From: Acidobacteriota bacterium
Lineage (GTDB): Bacteria; Acidobacteriota; Thermoanaerobaculia; UBA5066; Gp7-AA6
DNA length: 64,000 nt
NCBI GenBank assembly: GCA_027307335.1
Contig: DAHUXD010000049.1
Span: 1 to 64,000 of the forward strand
Reading direction: 5' to 3'
The first letter of the stretch is position 1, and each line of letters starts with the position of its first letter. The notes under the pieces are model-generated. The model was not told the DNA's origin. It saw only the letters and a program-made list of their open reading frames with translations, and searched no databases. A program made the translations under genes and the position numbers. Shown here one piece after another: positions 7,660 to 15,771 of the stretch.

Positions 7660-9897
7660 TCAGAACGACCGGTTCAGGTAGAGATACGCCGAGTTGTTCT
7701 TGCTTCCCGATCGGCCATAGCCGATGAAGAACGGGCCGATGAGCGTGTCGGCGATGACGTACACGCTGCCGGCGTGCTTCATGCCGGCCCAGGAGACCGG
7801 TGCCTGGTACCCCCAGGTGTTGCCCGCCTCCGCCGAGACGCCGATCGAGAGGTTCTTGACGATCGCGCCCTCCGTGTCGGTCAGCCGGTAGTAGAGGAGC
7901 AGCGCGCCGAGCCCGTATGTGTTGCCGAAGAGCTGACCCTCGGGCCGCCCGGAGAGCCGGAAGAGACCGCCGAGGCGGTACTCGTCGTAGAACGGGATCA
8001 GAGAGCCGAGGCCGGTGCCTCCCTCGAACTTCGCGAGGCCCGTGAAGCGGCCGATCGTCTGGACGGCGACGCCGGTGCCCAGGAACTGGTCGTACGAGGC
8101 CGAGGCGCCGAGGCCGGTCCGGTTGCCCAGGTAATCCGCGTCGAGGAAGAACCCCGAGTGCGGCAGGTTGACGTTGTCGAGCTGGTCGACGCGCAGCCGG
8201 GCCGTCAGTCCGCCCTCGTCCCAGTCGAGATCGGGGAAGTCCGGGTTGCCGACCTTGCGGCGTCCCTTCCCCCAGGCGCGCGTGTACCCGACGCGCAGCT
8301 CCCCCCACGTGCCCAGGTCGTAGCCGAGGTCCATGCCGGCGGCCGCGCGCGAGACCTGGTACGTGCCGAGCGCGACCTGATCGACGTAGACGTCGCTCGT
8401 CTGCTGCTGCCAGCCGGCGAAGGGCGACAGGAAGAGGTCGCCGCGGTAGGTGAGCGGCTGGAAGAAGCGCGTCTTCAGGTCGAGAGGCTGTCCCACGGTG
8501 AACGTCGTCTTCCACTCGCCGCCGAGACTGTTCATCTCGGTCGCCTCGTAGAGAGCGGTGACGCCGAACTCGGTCGTCGTCTGGAAATCCGTCGCCAGGA
8601 AGAGGCCGAGCTTCAGATAGTCGGGGCCCCATGACTTCGGCGTCGCCGTGATCTTCAGGACGTGGCGGTTCCCGTCCTCCACGATCTGATAGCTGACGAT
8701 CTCGAAGGCGCCGATCGCGTAGATGCGCTTCAGGTCCTGGCCGAGAAGCGCCGTGTTGAGCGGCCCGGGCTTCGTGTGGACGAGGTACTCCAGACGCCGC
8801 GGATCCATGCCGGGCACCGGGTCGATGACGACCTCGTCGATGGCCGGCGCGGGCGGCAGGGTCTCGTCGTGCCGCCGCAGCCACGGCCCGTAGACGCTCT
8901 CGGGCACCGACCACTTCTCGAGTTTCGTCTTCTGGGCGATCGCGGCCTGGTAGCCGAGCGGGATCATCTTCAGGCCCTTGACGAAGTCGGCGGAGGTGTA
9001 GCCCTGGAGGTCCGGCGTGATGACGAGGTCGGCGAGCTTCGCGGAGGCCATCGTGTTCTGCTGCAGCGGGAGATCGATCAGTCGCCCGATCATGCCGCCG
9101 ACGCTCGTCGGCTTCGCGGCCGTCTCCGCACCGGAGGAGCCCACGTTGACCGCGATGACGATGTCCGCGCCCATCGCCTTGACCGTCTGAACCGGGAGGT
9201 TCTCCGATTCGCCGCCGTCGACGAGCAGGTGGCCGTCGATCTCGACCGGGGTGAAGATGGCCGGAATCGCCATGCTCGCACGGATGACGCGAGCGAGGTT
9301 CCCCTTTCCCATCACGTAGGGTTTCCCGGTCTGGATGTCGGTCGCCACCGCGCGGAAGGGGATGCGGAGCTGGTCGAAGTTCGTCACCGACGAGCACGGG
9401 AGCGTCGCGGTCTCGAGCACGTATCCGAGCTTGCTGCCGGCGATGAGGCCGGGCGGCAGGAGGAGACCGCCCTTCTTGAAGTTCAGCCCGAACTCGAACG
9501 GCATCAGGTGCTCGAAGTCGTCCTCCTTCTGGCGGAACGACTGGTCCTTGCGCTCGGGCGCGTCCTGGAAGAGCGTGTCCCAGTGGATCGAGCCGATCAG
9601 CTTCTCCATCTGATCCGGCGTGTAGCCGCACGCGTAGAGGCCGCCGATGATCGAGCCCATGCTGGTGCCCGCGACGTAGTCGATCGGGATGTGGAGCTCC
9701 TCGAGCACGCGGATCACGCCGATGTGGGCGGTGCCGCGCGCGCCGCCGCCGCCCAGGGCGAGCCCGATCTTCGGCCGGCCGGCTGGAACCTGGACGACCG
9801 CCGCCGTCTCTTCCTCGGGAGAGGCCGAGGCGGGCGGCGCGAAACCGTAGACGCTGAGGCACACGAGGAGCGACGCGACGAAACGGCGAAGAAACAT
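7660..9897 (-). CDS. Patatin-like phospholipase with C-terminal Omp85/BamA-type barrel (type Vd-like)
   Basis: 745 residues. A signal peptide (about 1-26, cleavage after ASA) leads into a patatin domain with oxyanion loop GGGGARG (49-55), nucleophile Ser79 in GTSMG, and Asp227 in DGG. About residues 350-425 look like one POTRA repeat. The rest is a beta-rich region of alternating aromatic strands ending in NRSF, a C-terminal Phe as expected for BAM recognition. The layout matches PlpD/FplA-type fused autotransporters, in which the barrel exposes a phospholipase A at the surface; release of the patatin domain is variable in that family. A TAGGCT hexamer lies 6 nt before the ATG with no Shine-Dalgarno sequence, suggesting a leaderless message. 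Confidence 0.88.
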   Translation of the reverse strand: MFLRRFVASLLVCLSVYGFAPPASASPEEETAAVVQVPAGRPKIGLALGGGGARGTAHIGVIRVLEELHIPIDYVAGTSMGSIIGGLYACGYTPDQMEKLIGSIHWDTLFQDAPERKDQSFRQKEDDFEHLMPFEFGLNFKKGGLLLPPGLIAGSKLGYVLETATLPCSSVTNFDQLRIPFRAVATDIQTGKPYVMGKGNLARVIRASMAIPAIFTPVEIDGHLLVDGGESENLPVQTVKAMGADIVIAVNVGSSGAETAAKPTSVGGMIGRLIDLPLQQNTMASAKLADLVITPDLQGYTSADFVKGLKMIPLGYQAAIAQKTKLEKWSVPESVYGPWLRRHDETLPPAPAIDEVVIDPVPGMDPRRLEYLVHTKPGPLNTALLGQDLKRIYAIGAFEIVSYQIVEDGNRHVLKITATPKSWGPDYLKLGLFLATDFQTTTEFGVTALYEATEMNSLGGEWKTTFTVGQPLDLKTRFFQPLTYRGDLFLSPFAGWQQQTSDVYVDQVALGTYQVSRAAAGMDLGYDLGTWGELRVGYTRAWGKGRRKVGNPDFPDLDWDEGGLTARLRVDQLDNVNLPHSGFFLDADYLGNRTGLGASASYDQFLGTGVAVQTIGRFTGLAKFEGGTGLGSLIPFYDEYRLGGLFRLSGRPEGQLFGNTYGLGALLLYYRLTDTEGAIVKNLSIGVSAEAGNTWGYQAPVSWAGMKHAGSVYVIADTLIGPFFIGYGRSGSKNNSAYLYLNRSF

Positions 9898-9903
9898 GGG
9901 CGG

Positions 9904-9909
9904 AGCCTA
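9904..9909 (-). promoter_or_regulatory. -10 element TAGGCT for the patatin gene, leaderless candidate
   Basis: On the minus strand TAGGCT is followed by six bases and then the ATG at 9897. No ribosome binding site fits between them. Confidence 0.45.
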
Positions 9910-10022
9910 TCGAATCGCGCCCGGCCGGTCGAGATGCCTCGCGGGCCTTCCGGCCGGGGGAGAATGATGCGAATGCGTCACGCTCGGAGGCGCCGAATCG
10001 GCGCCCGGGAGAGGAGGGTTGC

Positions 10023-10571
10023 ATGAGCACGGCCGAGGCTCACTGGATCGCCGACGCGATTCTCCAGTTTCGCAAGTACAGGAAGCTCGGCGAGGACGCG
10101 CTCGCCCAGGTCGCGGACGGGGACTTCTTCCGGGCGATCGATCCGGAGTCGAACAGCGTGGCATTGATCGTCAAGCACGTCGCGGGCAACATGGCCTCGC
10201 GCTGGACGGATTTCCTGACCGCCGACGGCGAGAAGCCCGGCCGCAACCGGGACGAGGAGTTCGAGGCGCGGTCCGCGGATTCGCGGGAGAGCCTGACGGC
10301 GGCGTGGCAGGCGGGCTGGACGACCCTCTTCGACGCCCTGGCTTCCCTGCGCGACGACGATCTGCTCCGCGAGGTGCGCATCCGTCGCGAGCCGCACACG
10401 GTCGTGCAGGCCGTGCATCGACAGATGACGCACTACGCGTACCACGTCGGCCAGATCGTCTTCCTCGCTCGCCACTTCGCGGGACCGCGCTGGAGGTCGC
10501 TCTCGATTCCGAAGGGCAAGTCGCGCGAGATCGAGGTTTCCCGGAGCGGAGAGCCCTACCGGCCCTCCTGA
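10023..10571 (+). CDS. DinB-fold protein, DUF1572 type
   Basis: 182 residues of mostly helical sequence. Conserved histidines sit where DinB-fold metal sites lie: H52 in KHVAGN and the HYAYHVGQI helix around residues 139-147. DUF1572 proteins are bacterial members of the DinB/YfiT-like superfamily of metal-dependent thiol transferases; most lack a proven substrate, and bacillithiol or similar thiol transfer is only a family-level guess. The start is well marked by GAGAGGAGGG 3-4 nt before the ATG, an unusually strong ribosome binding site for this window. Its 3' end overlaps the convergent leucine-dehydrogenase-like gene by 16 nt. Confidence 0.8.
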   Translation: MSTAEAHWIADAILQFRKYRKLGEDALAQVADGDFFRAIDPESNSVALIVKHVAGNMASRWTDFLTADGEKPGRNRDEEFEARSADSRESLTAAWQAGWTTLFDALASLRDDDLLREVRIRREPHTVVQAVHRQMTHYAYHVGQIVFLARHFAGPRWRSLSIPKGKSREIEVSRSGEPYRPS

Positions 10572-11611
10572 GACCGACCGGCGCGCAGGCGCTCCTCGGC
10601 GAGCCGGCGCGCGGCGGCCTCGGTCGTCAGTCCCTCGCGGTCGGCCGCGGCGAACACGCGCGAGAGCGTCTCGCCGATGCGATCGACCTCGCGCTCCGCG
10701 CGCGCGGCGGACCACCCCAGCGCCTCGATGCCGGTGATCGCGACGGCGCCGCCGGCGTTGACCACGAAGTCCGGGGCGTAGAGGATGCCGCGGTCGCGCA
10801 GGCGCGCGGCGTCCTCCGGCTCCGCGAGCTGGTCGTTCGCGGCGCCGACGACGGCGCGCGTCCGCAGCCCTGGGATCGTCTCCGCGGAGAGGACGCGCCC
10901 GAGCGCGCACGGCGCGAAGAGGTCCGCCTCCGCATCGAGGCAGCGGTCCGGCGCGACGCGCGCGAGGGCCGCGTGCACCGACAGCCGCGCGGCGGCCGTC
11001 GGGCTCGGGTCGCTCCAGGAGACGCGCGCGCCCGCCGCGACGAGCCGCTCGATCAGCGACGCTCCGACGCTGCCCGCTCCCTGGACGACGACCGAGCGGC
11101 CGCGCGGCGACGCCTCTCCGAAGAGACGGCCGCACACCGTCTCGATCGCGGCGAAGACGCCGCGCGCGGTCCACGAACCGGAGCCGCCGGCGCCGCCGCG
11201 TTCCGGGGTCCGGCTGAAGACGTAGGGCGCGCCGCTCTCGGCGATGACGTCCATGTCGGCGCTCGACGTGCCGACGTCGCCCCCGGTCCAGAAGCGTCCG
11301 GAGAGCTCCCGGAGAAAGGTCCCGTAGCGCCGCAGAAGACCGGTTCGCTCCGCCGGCGTCAGCGGCGCCGACGGCAGGGCGATCACCGCCTTGCCACCGC
11401 CCCGCGGAAAATCGGCCGCGGCCCACTTGTACGTCATGGCCCCGGCGAGCCGCATCGCATCGGACCGCGCGTCGTCGAGCGAGGGGTACGCCATCATGCG
11501 CGTGCCGCCGGTCGCCGGTCCGAGCCGCGACGAGTGCACGGCGACCAGGAACACGGCGCCGGTCTCCGCGTCGCGGCGCTCGAGCAGCGCCTCGCCGCCC
11601 CAGGCGTTCAG
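10556..11611 (-). CDS. Leucine/valine dehydrogenase family enzyme (Glu/Leu/Phe/Val dehydrogenase)
   Basis: About 351 residues. Features of amino-acid dehydrogenases are clear: GPATGGTRMM, the catalytic-lysine region GGGKAVI, GGDVGTSSADMD, the dinucleotide loop VVQGAGSVGASL, FAPCALG, GAANDQL and YAPDFVVNAGG. It should oxidatively deaminate branched-chain or related amino acids with NAD+; substrate choice is uncertain. No ATG, GTG or TTG fits the N-terminus. A CTG at 11611-11609 overlaps the SulP stop as CTGA, the same 4-nt coupling seen elsewhere here, so I place the start there. It lies directly downstream of SulP in one transcript and overlaps the convergent DinB-like gene at the 3' end. Confidence 0.85.
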   Translation of the reverse strand: MNAWGGEALLERRDAETGAVFLVAVHSSRLGPATGGTRMMAYPSLDDARSDAMRLAGAMTYKWAAADFPRGGGKAVIALPSAPLTPAERTGLLRRYGTFLRELSGRFWTGGDVGTSSADMDVIAESGAPYVFSRTPERGGAGGSGSWTARGVFAAIETVCGRLFGEASPRGRSVVVQGAGSVGASLIERLVAAGARVSWSDPSPTAAARLSVHAALARVAPDRCLDAEADLFAPCALGRVLSAETIPGLRTRAVVGAANDQLAEPEDAARLRDRGILYAPDFVVNAGGAVAITGIEALGWSAARAEREVDRIGETLSRVFAAADREGLTTEAAARRLAEERLRAGRSQEGR

Positions 11612-13296
11612 GGGCGGACCGCCGTCTCTTCCCCGACCTCGGCCCGCGCCACCGCGAGCGCCTCGTCGAGAGTGGCCACGATGTTGTTTCTTCCGTAGGC
11701 GTCGAGCTTGCCCGCCCGGTCGAGCGCGACCAAGGGCTGCGCGTGCATCCCCGCGATCACGAAGCGAATGCCCTGATGCCGGAAGGACTGAAAGAGATCG
11801 TCGAGCACGCGGATGCCGGACGCGTCGATCGCCGGCACGTTGCGCATCCGCAGCACGAAGACCCGCGGCTTCCGCGCGACGAAGTGGAGGACGTCCTTGA
11901 TCTTGTCGGCGGCGCCGAAGAAGAACGGCCCGTTGACCTCGTAGACCTCGACCCCCGGCGGAATGCGGCGCCGGGCCACGCCCTCGGCGTCGCCGTCCAT
12001 CGTTCCGTCCGGGGCGTCCGTCAGCTCCTGCGTCACGGCGCCGACGTTCGTCACGTCGGCCATGCGCTTGATGAAGAGAAAAGCGGCGAGCACGACCCCG
12101 ACCTGCACCGCGATCGTCAGGTCGATCAGCACCGTCAGGAAGAACGTCGTCAGGAGCACGGCGACGTCGCTCTTCGGCGTCCGGAAGAGGTGCGCGAAGG
12201 CGCGCCACTCGCTCATGTGGTACGCGACGACTGCGAGGATCGCGGCCAGCGTCGCCATCGGGATGTAGCGCGCCCACTGTCCGAGGAAGACGAGCACGAG
12301 GAGCACCGTCGCCGCGTGCACCATCCCCGCGACGGGCGTGCGTCCGCCGTTCTTGACGTTCGTCGCCGTGCGGGCGATCGCGCCGGTCGCGGGCATGCCG
12401 CCGAACAGACCCGACGCGACGTTGGCGATGCCCTGGCCGACGAGCTCGACGTTCGACTTGTGCCGGCTCCCGATCATGCCGTCGGCGACGACGGCCGACA
12501 AAAGCGACTCGATCGACGCGAGCAGCGCGACGGTCACGGCCGGCGAGAACAGCTCGCGCACCCGCTCGAGCGTGATCCGCGGCAGCGACGGCGCCGGAAT
12601 CGCGGCGCGGATCTCGCCGAAGCGGGACCCGATCGTCTCGACGGGAAGTCCGAGGGCCGCCACCCCGGCCGAGGCGAGGAGGATCGCGACGATCGGTCCC
12701 GGGATCTTCCGCGACACCTTCGGCCAGGCGAGCAGGACGAGGAGCGAGAACGCCGAGACGCCGACGGCCGCGGGGGATGCGGTGCGGAGGTGGGCCCCCA
12801 GCGCCTCCCACTTCGCGACGAAGGGCACCGGGACCGCTCCCATCCGGAGGCCCAGGAGATCCTTGATCTGCGACGAGAAGATGATCACCGCGATCCCGCT
12901 CGTGAAGCCGGTGACGACCGGGTAGGGAATGAACTTGATCGCGCCGCCGAACCGCGCCAGGCCCATCGCGACGAGGAGGATCCCGGCGAGCACGGTGCAG
13001 ATCGTCAGACCGTCGAGTCCGTACTTCTGCACGATCCCGTAGACGATGACGACGAAGGCGCCGGTCGGGCCGCCGATCTGGACGCGGCTCCCGCCCAGGA
13101 ACGAGATCAGGAACCCGGCCACGGCCGCGGTGACGAGACCCCTCTCGGGAGGAACCCCGGAGGCGATCGCGAAGGCGAGCGCGAGCGGGATCGCGACGAT
13201 GCCGACGACGATTCCGGCCTGGATCTCGGTGACCAGCTGGGCGGCCGACATGCCGCGCAGGACGACGAACGTTTTGGGGAGCCAGCCGGAACGCAT
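11608..13296 (-). CDS. SulP-family anion transporter with STAS domain
   Basis: 562 residues with about 10-14 membrane segments. The N-terminal transport core includes GIVAIPLALAFAIASGV and GGSRVQIGGPTGAFVVIVY, the SulP signature region; later come NVASGLFGGMPATGAIARTA and VNGPFFFGAADK. The final ~110 residues form a STAS domain (LRMRNVPAIDASGIRVLDDL), the cytosolic regulatory unit. Family members move sulfate, bicarbonate or other anions across the inner membrane, and the substrate is not predictable here. ATG 13296 is chosen because a TATCAT hexamer lies 6 nt upstream with no Shine-Dalgarno sequence, fitting a leaderless start. The stop overlaps the probable CTG start of the dehydrogenase gene. 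Confidence 0.92.
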   Translation of the reverse strand: MRSGWLPKTFVVLRGMSAAQLVTEIQAGIVVGIVAIPLALAFAIASGVPPERGLVTAAVAGFLISFLGGSRVQIGGPTGAFVVIVYGIVQKYGLDGLTICTVLAGILLVAMGLARFGGAIKFIPYPVVTGFTSGIAVIIFSSQIKDLLGLRMGAVPVPFVAKWEALGAHLRTASPAAVGVSAFSLLVLLAWPKVSRKIPGPIVAILLASAGVAALGLPVETIGSRFGEIRAAIPAPSLPRITLERVRELFSPAVTVALLASIESLLSAVVADGMIGSRHKSNVELVGQGIANVASGLFGGMPATGAIARTATNVKNGGRTPVAGMVHAATVLLVLVFLGQWARYIPMATLAAILAVVAYHMSEWRAFAHLFRTPKSDVAVLLTTFFLTVLIDLTIAVQVGVVLAAFLFIKRMADVTNVGAVTQELTDAPDGTMDGDAEGVARRRIPPGVEVYEVNGPFFFGAADKIKDVLHFVARKPRVFVLRMRNVPAIDASGIRVLDDLFQSFRHQGIRFVIAGMHAQPLVALDRAGKLDAYGRNNIVATLDEALAVARAEVGEETAVRP

Positions 13297-13302
13297 CCGC
13301 GC

Positions 13303-13308
13303 ATGATA
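13303..13308 (-). promoter_or_regulatory. -10 element TATCAT for the SulP gene, leaderless candidate
   Basis: On the minus strand TATCAT is followed by six bases and the ATG at 13296; no Shine-Dalgarno sequence is present. Confidence 0.45.
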
Positions 13309-13337
13309 CGCGGCGCGCCACGCACGCCCGAAAGTCC

Positions 13338-13679
13338 CTACTCGGCCGGCTGGATGTTCGTGAGGATGTTGTTGCTGAGCGTGATCCGGACGCGGTCGCC
13401 TTCCTGGAACCGCTGGTACTGCTGCCGCGACACGGGGAGCCGGTAGCGCGACGTGGCCTGGCCCTCGCGGGTCACGAACGTCATGTAGTAGTCGCCCGTG
13501 CCCCCGCCGCGGTAGCTCGACGCGCTCGAGCCGGAGTCGTGCTCGCGGGACTCGACCACGCATGCGAGCGTGCGCACGCCGAGGCCGGGGTCGGTCTTCT
13601 TCGGCGCGCTCGAGGAGCAGGCCGGAAGGACCAGGACGGCGGCGAGGAGAACGGGGCCGGCGGCCCGGAGGCGCTTCAT
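13338..13679 (-). CDS. Small lipoprotein of unknown function
   Basis: 113 residues. The N-terminus is a lipoprotein signal: MKRLR, a hydrophobic stretch, then lipobox LPAC with Cys21, followed by a Ser-rich spacer. The mature part is about 90 residues and polar, with a Gly/Ser-rich loop (SSASSYRGGGTGDYY) and a short beta-rich end (RLPVSRQQYQRF, EGDRVRITLS). I recognise no family; the last 60 residues resemble a small beta-barrel such as an OB or SH3-like fold. It is probably anchored in the outer membrane, facing the periplasm. It reads toward SulP on the same strand with a 41-nt gap. Confidence 0.72.
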   Translation of the reverse strand: MKRLRAAGPVLLAAVLVLPACSSSAPKKTDPGLGVRTLACVVESREHDSGSSASSYRGGGTGDYYMTFVTREGQATSRYRLPVSRQQYQRFQEGDRVRITLSNNILTNIQPAE

Positions 13680-13751
13680 GTCCCGGGAAACCGCCGCCGC
13701 AGGCCGGGGATTCCGTCTTTAGCGGTCTTCGGGGAGAGGAGAGGACGCCTG

Positions 13752-13757
13752 TACAAT
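13752..13757 (+). promoter_or_regulatory. -10 element TACAAT, short-leader promoter candidate
   Basis: TACAAT lies 10 nt before the ATG at 13768, so the transcript would begin about 4 nt before the start codon. No ribosome binding site is present. Confidence 0.45.
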
Positions 13758-13767
13758 CCCGGCGACC

Positions 13768-14781
13768 ATGAACGCTCGCAGGCACGCGCGCGTGGCGCTG
13801 GTGGGGCTCGGACCCATCGGCGTCGAGGTGGGGAAGGCCCTGGCGGAACGGGAGGGCCTGACCCTCCTCGGCGCGGCCGACCCGGCGCCGGACAAGGCGG
13901 GCCGCCCGCTCTCGGAACTGCTCGGCGGCCCCTTCCGCGGAGTGGCGATCCGGGCCAGCGCGGCCGACCTCTATCGGGAGACCGCCGCGTCGCGAGGCCG
14001 CGCCGACGTCGTGCTGCTCTGCACGGGTTCCCGTCTCCACACGGTCCTGCCGCAGATCGAGGAGGCGATCGGCGCCGGCTTCCACGTCGTCTCGACCTGC
14101 GAGGAGCTGGCGTATCCGGAGCTCCGCCACCTTCCGATGGCGCGCCGGGTGGACGCGCTCGCCCGCGAGCGGGGCGTCGCCGTGCTCGGCACCGGCGTCA
14201 ATCCCGGCCTCGTCATGGACCGTCTCGTCCTCGCGGCGGCCTCGGCCTGCGTGCGGGTGGATTCCGTGCGCGTGACCCGCGTGGTGGACGCGGCGAAGCG
14301 CCGCGGCCCGCTCCGCGCCAAGGTCGGCGCCGGCATGACGCCGCAGGAGTTCGCCGCCGGCGTCGCCGCGAAGAGGCTCGGCCATGTCGGCCTGTCCGAG
14401 TCCGCCGCCCTGATCGCGCTCGGCCTCGGCCTGCCCATCGACGAGATCACGGAGACGATCGAGCCGGTGATCGCCGGGACGGAAACCGAGGGCGTGGCGG
14501 CCGGACGCGTGCTCGGCCTGCACCAGCTCGCGCTCGTCCAGGCCGGCGACGAGGTCAGGGTCACCCTCGACCTCACGATGGCCGTCGGCGCCGCTTCGCC
14601 CGCCGACTCGATCGAGATCGACGGCGATCCGCCCGTGCGCCTGAAAGTGACGGGCGGCTTCCACGGCGATCGCGCCACGGTCGGCACGGTCGTCAACGCG
14701 GTGCCCTTCGTCGTCGCCGCTCCGCCGGGCCTGAAGAACGTCGTGACCGTGCCCCTCTTCGGCCTCCAGCCCCTCCCCTGA
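13768..14781 (+). CDS. NAD(P)-dependent oxidoreductase, DapB/2,4-diaminopentanoate dehydrogenase-like
   Basis: 337 residues. An N-terminal Rossmann fold (ALVGLGPIGVEVGKALAE, then GAADPAPDKAGRP) is followed by VLLCTGS and STCEELAYPE, then a C-terminal mixed domain with TGVNPGLVMDRLV. This order matches the dihydrodipicolinate reductase-like group that includes 2,4-diaminopentanoate dehydrogenase. True DapB enzymes are about 270 residues and carry a different His-rich motif, so lysine synthesis is not implied. The substrate may be an amino ketone or amino acid derivative; I cannot say which. It stands alone, divergent from the small lipoprotein gene, with a -10-like hexamer immediately upstream. 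Confidence 0.75.
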   Translation: MNARRHARVALVGLGPIGVEVGKALAEREGLTLLGAADPAPDKAGRPLSELLGGPFRGVAIRASAADLYRETAASRGRADVVLLCTGSRLHTVLPQIEEAIGAGFHVVSTCEELAYPELRHLPMARRVDALARERGVAVLGTGVNPGLVMDRLVLAAASACVRVDSVRVTRVVDAAKRRGPLRAKVGAGMTPQEFAAGVAAKRLGHVGLSESAALIALGLGLPIDEITETIEPVIAGTETEGVAAGRVLGLHQLALVQAGDEVRVTLDLTMAVGAASPADSIEIDGDPPVRLKVTGGFHGDRATVGTVVNAVPFVVAAPPGLKNVVTVPLFGLQPLP

Positions 14782-14825
14782 CCCGCCGGAGCTCGACAGA
14801 GTGCGGGTCCCGCGAACGCCTGCGG

Positions 14826-14831
14826 TAGGCT
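14826..14831 (+). promoter_or_regulatory. -10 element TAGGCT, leaderless candidate
   Basis: TAGGCT is followed by eight bases and the GTG at 14840. No Shine-Dalgarno sequence is present. It would drive the SRPBCC-TspO-photolyase transcript. Confidence 0.4.
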
Positions 14832-14839
14832 CGCCGGCC

Positions 14840-15301
14840 GTGCCCACGCTCGACCGGACCCAGACGATCGCGGCGCCGCTCGATGAGGTCTTCGCCTTCT
14901 TCTCGGACCCGGGCAACCTCGCGCGCATCACGCCGCCATGGCTCTCCTTTCGGATCCACGGGGAGGCGCCGCTCCCGCTCGCGGAGGGCAGCCGGATCGA
15001 GTACCGCATCCGCTGGGGATGGCTGCGTCTCGGCTGGGTCACGCGGATCACGCGCTGGAGGCCGCCGCACGAGTTCGAGGACGTCCAGGAAAGGGGCCCG
15101 TACCGGCGGTGGGCGCACACGCACCGCTTTCGCGCGACCGAGCGGGGCGTCGTGATCGAGGACCACGTGGACTACGCGCTGCCCTTCGGTCCCCTCGGCC
15201 GGCTGGTGCACGCCCTGCGCGTGCGGGGGCAGATCGAAGGCATCTTCGACTATCGTCGCGAGGCCATCGCCCGGATCTTCACGGCCGGGACCGCGCCATG
15301 A
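14840..15301 (+). CDS. SRPBCC-family ligand-binding protein
   Basis: 153 residues of START/SRPBCC fold: an N-terminal strand (TLDRTQTIAAPLDEVFAFFSD), then alternating strands and a long C-terminal helix (FDYRREAIARIF). The family binds hydrophobic ligands in a cavity, and close relatives are annotated as cyclase/dehydrase-like or cell-division-inhibitor-like proteins. GTG 14840 gives the standard N-terminus beginning just before the first strand; a GTG at 14801 would add 13 unrelated residues. Its stop overlaps the tspO ATG as ATGA, and tspO then overlaps the photolyase gene, so the three are one translationally coupled operon. Its ligand is unknown; a tetrapyrrole or carotenoid-like molecule would suit the neighbours. 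Confidence 0.8.
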   Translation: MPTLDRTQTIAAPLDEVFAFFSDPGNLARITPPWLSFRIHGEAPLPLAEGSRIEYRIRWGWLRLGWVTRITRWRPPHEFEDVQERGPYRRWAHTHRFRATERGVVIEDHVDYALPFGPLGRLVHALRVRGQIEGIFDYRREAIARIFTAGTAP

Positions 15302-15771
15302 GCCGCTCCTTCGGCGCCGGGCTGGCCATGGCCGGCGCGGCCGTGCTCGTCACGGCGCTCCTCGGCGGCCGCTTCACGGCCATGGGAATCGGCCCCTGGT
15401 ACGACGGCCTCCGGAAACCCTCCTGGACGCCGCCCGGCTCCGTCATCGGCGCGGTGTGGACGGCGCTCTACGTCTTGATCGTCGTGGCGAGCGCGCTGGT
15501 GTGGTCCCGGTCCCCGGGGAGCCCCCGCGCGTACGCCGCGGTGCTCCTCCTCAATCTCGCGCTCAACGCGGGCTGGTGCTGGCTCTTCTTCGCCGCGCGG
15601 CGCCCGGGCGCGGCGCTCCTCGAGATCGGCGTTCTCTGGTTGACCTGCATCGCCCTCGTCGTCCTCGCCGCGCGCGTCTCCGCGGCCGCCGCCGCGATGC
15701 TCGCCCCCTACGCCGCGTGGGTGGCCTTCGCGGGCTACCTCAACGGGAACGTCGCGAACCTCAACCGTTGA
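15298..15771 (+). CDS. tspO: TspO/MBR family membrane protein
   Basis: 157 residues, five membrane helices. The family hallmarks are present: WYDGLRKPSWTPPG after the first helix, GAVWTALY, LNLALNAGWCWLFF and the C-terminal YLNGNVANLNR. TspO proteins bind porphyrins and related ligands in the inner membrane, and in phototrophs they tune gene expression to oxygen and light; some degrade protoporphyrin IX photochemically. The start ATG overlaps the preceding stop (ATGA) and its own stop overlaps the photolyase start (TTGA). Placement between an SRPBCC protein and photolyase supports a role in handling light or tetrapyrrole stress. Confidence 0.92.
   Translation: MSRSFGAGLAMAGAAVLVTALLGGRFTAMGIGPWYDGLRKPSWTPPGSVIGAVWTALYVLIVVASALVWSRSPGSPRAYAAVLLLNLALNAGWCWLFFAARRPGAALLEIGVLWLTCIALVVLAARVSAAAAAMLAPYAAWVAFAGYLNGNVANLNR

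Noticed and set aside
9978-11426. Minus-strand frame across the DinB-like gene and the dehydrogenase
   Set aside because: Shadow frame; the real dehydrogenase frame shows its catalytic and NAD motifs and the DinB-like gene has a strong ribosome binding site.
13296-15120. Upstream extension of the SulP frame
   Set aside because: Residues before ATG 13296 are basic, unconserved and run over the lipoprotein and oxidoreductase genes.
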